In this document: piece by piece, positions 60,563 to 64,000 of the stretch
Layout of the letters: every line of letters starts with the position of its first letter
Numbering within the stretch: the first letter of the stretch is position 1
Assembly: GCF_014712225.1 (NCBI RefSeq)
Contig: NZ_JACXBW010000001.1
Location: forward strand, 431,061-495,060
From: Pseudarthrobacter sulfonivorans
GTDB lineage: Bacteria > Actinomycetota > Actinomycetes > Actinomycetales > Micrococcaceae
Length of the DNA: 64,000 nucleotides
Reading direction: 5' to 3'
The notes under the pieces: generated by a model
The model's database searches: none
What the model was told of the DNA's origin: nothing
Seen by the model: only the letters and a program-made list of their open reading frames with translations
Translations under genes and position numbers: made by a program

Positions 60563-60591
60563 TTTGAATCGTTTCATTAGTACGATTCAAA
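60563..60591. promoter_or_regulatory. LacI-type operator in the rhamnose divergent promoter
   Basis: TGAATCGTTTCA (60565-60576) is a CG-centred near-palindrome, the usual LacI-family operator form. It is part of a wider inverted repeat, TTTGAATCG (60563-60571) and CGATTCAAA (60583-60591), with an 11 bp spacer. It lies 27-55 bp upstream of the mutarotase start, between it and the divergent regulator gene. Confidence 0.75.
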
Positions 60592-60707
60592 GTACTCTTG
60601 AGCCAGGTAGGTGTCAAGCAACTTCCCTGCCAGCTCGCTCAACCGGGGCCGGCGGCTGGCGCTGAAACCGGAAAAGTAATGCACGCGCCAAATCAGCACG
60701 GAGGACC

Positions 60708-61763
60708 ATGAATCGCTCAGCCAGTATCAAGGACGTCGCCAATCAGGCCGGCGTGGCTGTGGGAACAGTGTCCAACGTCCTCAATTACCCGGACAGGGTT
60801 TCCCCCCGGACCAAGGAGCGGGTGCAGCAGGCCATCGAGGAGCTGGGGTTCGTCCGCAACGACGCCGCCCGGCAGCTGCGCGCGGGGCACAGCAGAACCA
60901 TTGGGCTGATCGTGCTCGACGTCGGCAATCCATTCTTCACGGCGGTAGTGCGCGCTGCCGAAGATGCCGCCGCGCTCCTGGGCAGTGCAGTTCTGCTGGG
61001 AGACAGCGGCCACGACGCGAGCCGGGAATCCAACTACATCGACCTGTTCCAGGAGCAGCGGGTGCAGGGCCTGCTGATCGTTCCTGTCGGAGACGTCACC
61101 GGCCGTATTGACCAGCTCCGTGAACGCGGCGTCCCCACCGTCCTGGTGGACCGGCTCGCCGACGAGAGCAAGTACAGCTCCGTTTCAGTGGACGACGACG
61201 CCGGCGGTTACCTCGCTGCCCGGCACCTGCTGGACTCCGGCCGCCGTCGGCTCGCCTTTGTGGGTGGCCCCGCTTCCATCCGCCAGATCGCAGACCGCCT
61301 TCAGGGCGCGCAGCGCGCCGTGGGAGAGGAACCGGGCGCCACCCTGGAACTCCTTGATTCCGACGGCCAGACTGTCTTGGCCGGCCGCAGTGTGGGCGAC
61401 ATGCTGGTGGAGCGGGGGCAGTTGCCGGACGGCATCTTCTGCGCCAATGACCTGCTGGCCCTCGGCGTGATGCAGTCGCTTGCCATGACGCACAGGTTGA
61501 GGATTCCGGAAGACGTTGCGCTGATCGGTTACGACGACATCGATTTCGCCGCCTCCGCCGTCGTGCCGCTCTCTTCGATCCGCCAACCCACACAGGCGCT
61601 GGGACGCACCGCCATCGAGCTTTTGGTGGAGGAAGCTGAAGCCGAAAGCCCTATCCACAGGGCGGTCATCTTTACCCCGGAACTGGTGGTACGCCAAAGT
61701 ACGGGCGCAGCTCGAAGTACAGCCGGCGCGGCTGGGAGTAGTCCGCAGGGCGGGCGCCTTTAG
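60708..61763 (+). CDS. LacI-family regulator of rhamnose utilisation
   Basis: 351 residues. The N-terminal HTH, SIKDVANQAGVAVGTVSNVL, with hinge DAARQLRAGHSRTIGLIV, precedes a periplasmic-binding-like domain (NPFFTAVVRAAEDAA, VDDDAGGYLAARHLLDSGRR, DVALIGYDDIDFA). Divergent arrangement with the rhamnose operon and the operator between them make it the probable repressor. The inducer is likely a rhamnose derivative (inference). The C-terminus (GAARSTAGAAGSSPQGGRL) is low-complexity. ATG 60708. Confidence 0.92.
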   Translation: MNRSASIKDVANQAGVAVGTVSNVLNYPDRVSPRTKERVQQAIEELGFVRNDAARQLRAGHSRTIGLIVLDVGNPFFTAVVRAAEDAAALLGSAVLLGDSGHDASRESNYIDLFQEQRVQGLLIVPVGDVTGRIDQLRERGVPTVLVDRLADESKYSSVSVDDDAGGYLAARHLLDSGRRRLAFVGGPASIRQIADRLQGAQRAVGEEPGATLELLDSDGQTVLAGRSVGDMLVERGQLPDGIFCANDLLALGVMQSLAMTHRLRIPEDVALIGYDDIDFAASAVVPLSSIRQPTQALGRTAIELLVEEAEAESPIHRAVIFTPELVVRQSTGAARSTAGAAGSSPQGGRL

Positions 61764-61863
61764 CCGCGGCTTCTCCGGCCGTCTACGCGTCCGTCCGCGT
61801 TGCCAGATTCCCCTTGTCAGGCTCCTGAACCTGTGGGACTCTGCTGGAAAAAGCTAGAGGCCG

Positions 61864-63267
61864 GTGAGTCAAGTGACACAAGGCACGGAGATCGACGGTA
61901 CTGCTGTCGACGAACTGCAGACAACCTTCCGGGGAGAAATCGTCCGCCGCGGTGATGCAGGCTACGACGAACACCGCAAGGTGTGGAACGGATCGATTGA
62001 CCGCCGACCCGCCGTCATAGCCCGCTGCACCGGAGTCGCGGACATTCGCGCCGCTATCAGGCTGGCCAGGTCGCAGGGGCTGCTGACCGCCGTGCGCGGA
62101 GGCGGCCACAGCTTTCCCGGATTGTCCGTTTGCGATGACGGCATGCTGATTGACCTCGGTCTCATGAAGGGTATTCGAGTGGATCCCGAGGCGCGGACGG
62201 TACGCGTCCAGGCGGGCGTACTGCTTGGTGAGCTTGACCGCGAAACGCAGGAGTTCGGGCTGGCCGTTCCCTCGGGAATCGTTACCCATACCGGGGTGGC
62301 GGGCCTTACCCTGGGCGGCGGCATCGGCTGGATCATGCGCAAGCACGGGCTCACCATCGACCAGCTGCTGTCCGTAGACCTGATCACCGCCGACGGCGAG
62401 CTGGTCACGGCAAGCGAGGAACATAACGCCGACCTTTTCTGGGGTGTGCGGGGCGGTGGCGGGAACTTCGGCATCGTCACCGACTTCGAGTTCCAGCTTG
62501 TCCCGGTGGGTCCACAGGTGATGGCGGGGCCCGTCTTTTGGGCCATGGAGGACGCCCCGGAAGTACTGCGGTTCTATCGTGATTGGATCGGAAACTGCCC
62601 CGACGAGCTCATGACCGCCGTCGTACAGCGGAGGGCACCGGCGCTGCCAATTGTGCCGCCCGAGCTGGTGGGCAGGCACGTTGTGTCCGTCGTCGCCTGC
62701 TATGCCGGACCCGTTGAGGAAGGCGAACGGGTCATGCGGCCGCTCAAGGAATTTGGGTCGCCGGTACTCGATTTTTGCCGGCCAAAGCTGTTCCTGGAGC
62801 ACCAGAAGATGTTCGATCCGTCGTTCCCCCACGGCTGGTCGTATTACGTCCGGTCGTGCGACGTAGCCGGGCTGAGCGACGACGTCATCGACATCGCCAC
62901 CGAACACGGCCTGCGCATTACCTCGCCTGTCACCAGCGTGGCCATGTGGCAGCTGGGCGGGGCTGTGGGGCGGATAGACGACGACGCCACGGCGTTCAAC
63001 GGGCGCAAGGCCGGGTTCACGTTCAACATCAACGGCAACAGCAAGACCGAAGATGGTTTCGATGCCGAGCGCCAGTGGGCCCGGGATTATTGGTCCGCCC
63101 TGGCCCCCCACCACACCGGTGTCTACGTGAACTTTCTCATGGAGGAGGGCGAGGAGCGCGTCAGGCAGGCATACGGGGCCGCCAAGTACGAAAGGCTTAA
63201 GGCCCTCAAACGCCAGTACGATCCCACGAACTTCTTCCGGCTCAATCAGAACATCAAGCCCGGCTGA
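61864..63267 (+). CDS. FAD-binding oxidoreductase (BBE/VAO family)
   Basis: 467 residues. The FAD_binding_4 domain has VRGGGHSFPGLSVCDDGMLI, in which His is the usual 8-alpha-histidyl FAD attachment residue, and VAGLTLGGGIGWIMRKHGLT. The second Cys seen in bicovalent BBE enzymes is absent. The C-terminal berberine-bridge motif is YDPTNFFRLNQNIKP. Such enzymes oxidise sugars or alcohols, with an unknown substrate. GTG 61864 begins the reading, with in-frame GTG 61873 as alternative. It is a single gene after the regulator. Confidence 0.92.
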   Translation: MSQVTQGTEIDGTAVDELQTTFRGEIVRRGDAGYDEHRKVWNGSIDRRPAVIARCTGVADIRAAIRLARSQGLLTAVRGGGHSFPGLSVCDDGMLIDLGLMKGIRVDPEARTVRVQAGVLLGELDRETQEFGLAVPSGIVTHTGVAGLTLGGGIGWIMRKHGLTIDQLLSVDLITADGELVTASEEHNADLFWGVRGGGGNFGIVTDFEFQLVPVGPQVMAGPVFWAMEDAPEVLRFYRDWIGNCPDELMTAVVQRRAPALPIVPPELVGRHVVSVVACYAGPVEEGERVMRPLKEFGSPVLDFCRPKLFLEHQKMFDPSFPHGWSYYVRSCDVAGLSDDVIDIATEHGLRITSPVTSVAMWQLGGAVGRIDDDATAFNGRKAGFTFNINGNSKTEDGFDAERQWARDYWSALAPHHTGVYVNFLMEEGEERVRQAYGAAKYERLKALKRQYDPTNFFRLNQNIKPG

Positions 63268-63310
63268 TGGCTGGCCACCGGAAGGCTAAAGACACTCTCC
63301 GGAAGCCCTG

Positions 63311-63661
63311 TTAGGCGGCCAGTGGCATCCCAAATAGTTCCTCGGCTCGCCTGACCAGATGCTCCGGCACGTCCGTTTCCCCGCGGTATTCATCATTTCC
63401 AAGGAAGACGGCACATCCGCGCGCGGCTCCGGCCAAGTCGAGTCCGCGATCATAGGTTAGCTGCGCTGCGCGCAGGTTCAACGGAAGGTTCCGGATCATA
63501 CCTTCGGCGTTGAGGTAGACATGCCAGTCGCCGCGCGTGATCGACTCAATATCGCCCTCAACCAGTTCCCGAAGGTTCTTCAGAGTGGCCTCGATCGGCT
63601 CGACGCGAACCGGTTCTGCGGTGCGGGCCGGGATTACTAGTGCTGTAAATAAGGTGTTCAT
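63311..63661 (-). CDS. DUF3846-domain protein
   Basis: 116 residues. ALVIPARTAEPVRVEPIEAT, LKNLRELVEGDIESI, LPLNLRAAQLTYDRG and GCAVFLGNDEYRGETDVPE match DUF3846, a small domain of unknown function widespread in actinobacteria and their phages or plasmids. ATG 63661 is preceded by a weak GGACGAAAA site. There are no other phage genes nearby. It might be a remnant of an accessory element or a resident housekeeping gene. Confidence 0.85.
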   Translation of the reverse strand: MNTLFTALVIPARTAEPVRVEPIEATLKNLRELVEGDIESITRGDWHVYLNAEGMIRNLPLNLRAAQLTYDRGLDLAGAARGCAVFLGNDEYRGETDVPEHLVRRAEELFGMPLAA

Positions 63662-63681
63662 TTTTCGTCCTATCGCGTTAA

Positions 63682-63891
63682 CTACCGCCGGGATCCGGAT
63701 GTTCCCCGCCGATGGAGAACGCCGGGCCGCACAGCGTCCGGCAGAGCAAGGGTGCGATCATCGCTCAAGGATCTGGACGTAGTCTCCAACGGCCCGGTTT
63801 CGGTGATCGCGGAGGGTGGATAGGGGGCATTCGCGGGCTCCTCGGGCACGGCGGAAGGGAAGCTCGACGGCGGCGACAATGATGAAGTCAT
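63682..63891 (-). CDS. Possible small hypothetical protein
   Basis: 69 residues, Ser/Pro/Thr/Arg-rich with no predicted structure (SSLSPPSSFPSAVPEEPANA). AAGG sits 5 bases before ATG 63891, and the DUF3846 gene follows 20 bp downstream on the same strand, which supports it; the composition does not. It may be spurious. Confidence 0.3.
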   Translation of the reverse strand: MTSSLSPPSSFPSAVPEEPANAPYPPSAITETGPLETTSRSLSDDRTLALPDAVRPGVLHRRGTSGSRR

Positions 63892-64000
63892 GTCCACCTT
63901 CGCAGGGCGTCAGTCAGAACCCAGAGCCACACCGCAACACATACCAAATCCATCATTACTGTCGTACCCTCGCGGCAGAGTGTTCCTATGGAGGCTTTGA
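63892..64000. other. Window end with no assignable gene
   Basis: No convincing coding sequence. ATG at 63988 (TTCCTATGGAG) may open a gene running off the window, but only four codons are visible. The stretch 63900-63970 is AT-richer than average and could hold promoters. Confidence 0.4.

Noticed and set aside
1..64000. Insertion sequence, prophage or tRNA genes
   Set aside because: No transposase, integrase, phage structural gene or cloverleaf was recognised; the palindromes have no internal coding capacity.

Overview
The window is a 64 kb piece of a high-GC actinobacterial chromosome. Menaquinone genes, the system II cytochrome c pathway (ResA/CcdA/ResB/CcsB), a Rex repressor, an IniB/IniA/IniC-like set, a LAxTG-type wall anchor, many GTG starts and strong codon bias all fit Micrococcaceae, probably Arthrobacter or Pseudarthrobacter. 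The genus is an inference from gene content and style. No transposase, integrase, tRNA, rRNA or CRISPR array was found. Genes are densely packed, with many ATGA or TAATG junctions.

Layout. 1-8.7 kb: ackA (acetate kinase) and pta (long-form phosphotransacetylase), both leftward, separated by a winged-helix regulator/membrane pair, small unknown genes and a MalT-type LuxR regulator. 9-20.4 kb: an MHS-type MFS transporter, a wall-anchored S1 protease, a phosphatase, an SGNH esterase, stress-type small proteins (CsbD, DUF6480, pentapeptide, SRPBCC), a dienelactone hydrolase and an AnsP-like permease. 20.5-23.8 kb: the nitrite assimilation operon (unknown small gene, nirB, nirD). 24-28.5 kb: an ABC-F ATPase divergent from an NRAMP (mntH), then a CPBP protease and a VOC protein. 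28.5-33.2 kb: menB-menE-menA plus small membrane proteins. 33.2-42 kb: a five-gene leftward cassette of membrane Hsp70, LuxR regulator, IniB-like repeat protein and two dynamin-like GTPases. 42.2-47.2 kb: the ccsB/resB/ccdA/resA operon with a histidine phosphatase. 47.4-53.8 kb: YceI, two Gln/Pro/Tyr-rich membrane paralogues, rex, glutaredoxin, a HAD phosphatase, a 32-residue basic ribosomal-type protein, a BldC-like HTH protein and DAHP synthase with an aromatic-rich leader peptide. 54-61.8 kb: a rhamnose utilisation locus (LacI regulator, mutarotase, isomerase, bifunctional aldolase/dehydrogenase, kinase and a carbohydrate esterase). 61.9-64 kb: a flavin oxidoreductase and a DUF3846 gene.

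Two things stand out. First, at least five unrelated families of 55-130 bp palindromic elements lie in intergenic gaps. They repeatedly abut or supply the stop codon of the neighbouring gene, so ackA and the dienelactone hydrolase both end in PSTAP from the same repeat. One copy is a perfect 56 bp palindrome. Second, the Hsp70-LuxR-IniB-IniA-IniC cassette sits between genes that I expect to be adjacent in relatives. It looks like an envelope-stress membrane-remodelling system related to mycobacterial iniBAC, with an added membrane-anchored chaperone-like ATPase.

Regulation visible in the DNA includes a double AAGTACTT operator for the winged-helix pair, a 17 bp inverted repeat before the permease, a CG-centred LacI operator in the rhamnose divergent region, a DtxR/MntR-like dyad before mntH, and an attenuation-type leader before DAHP synthase.
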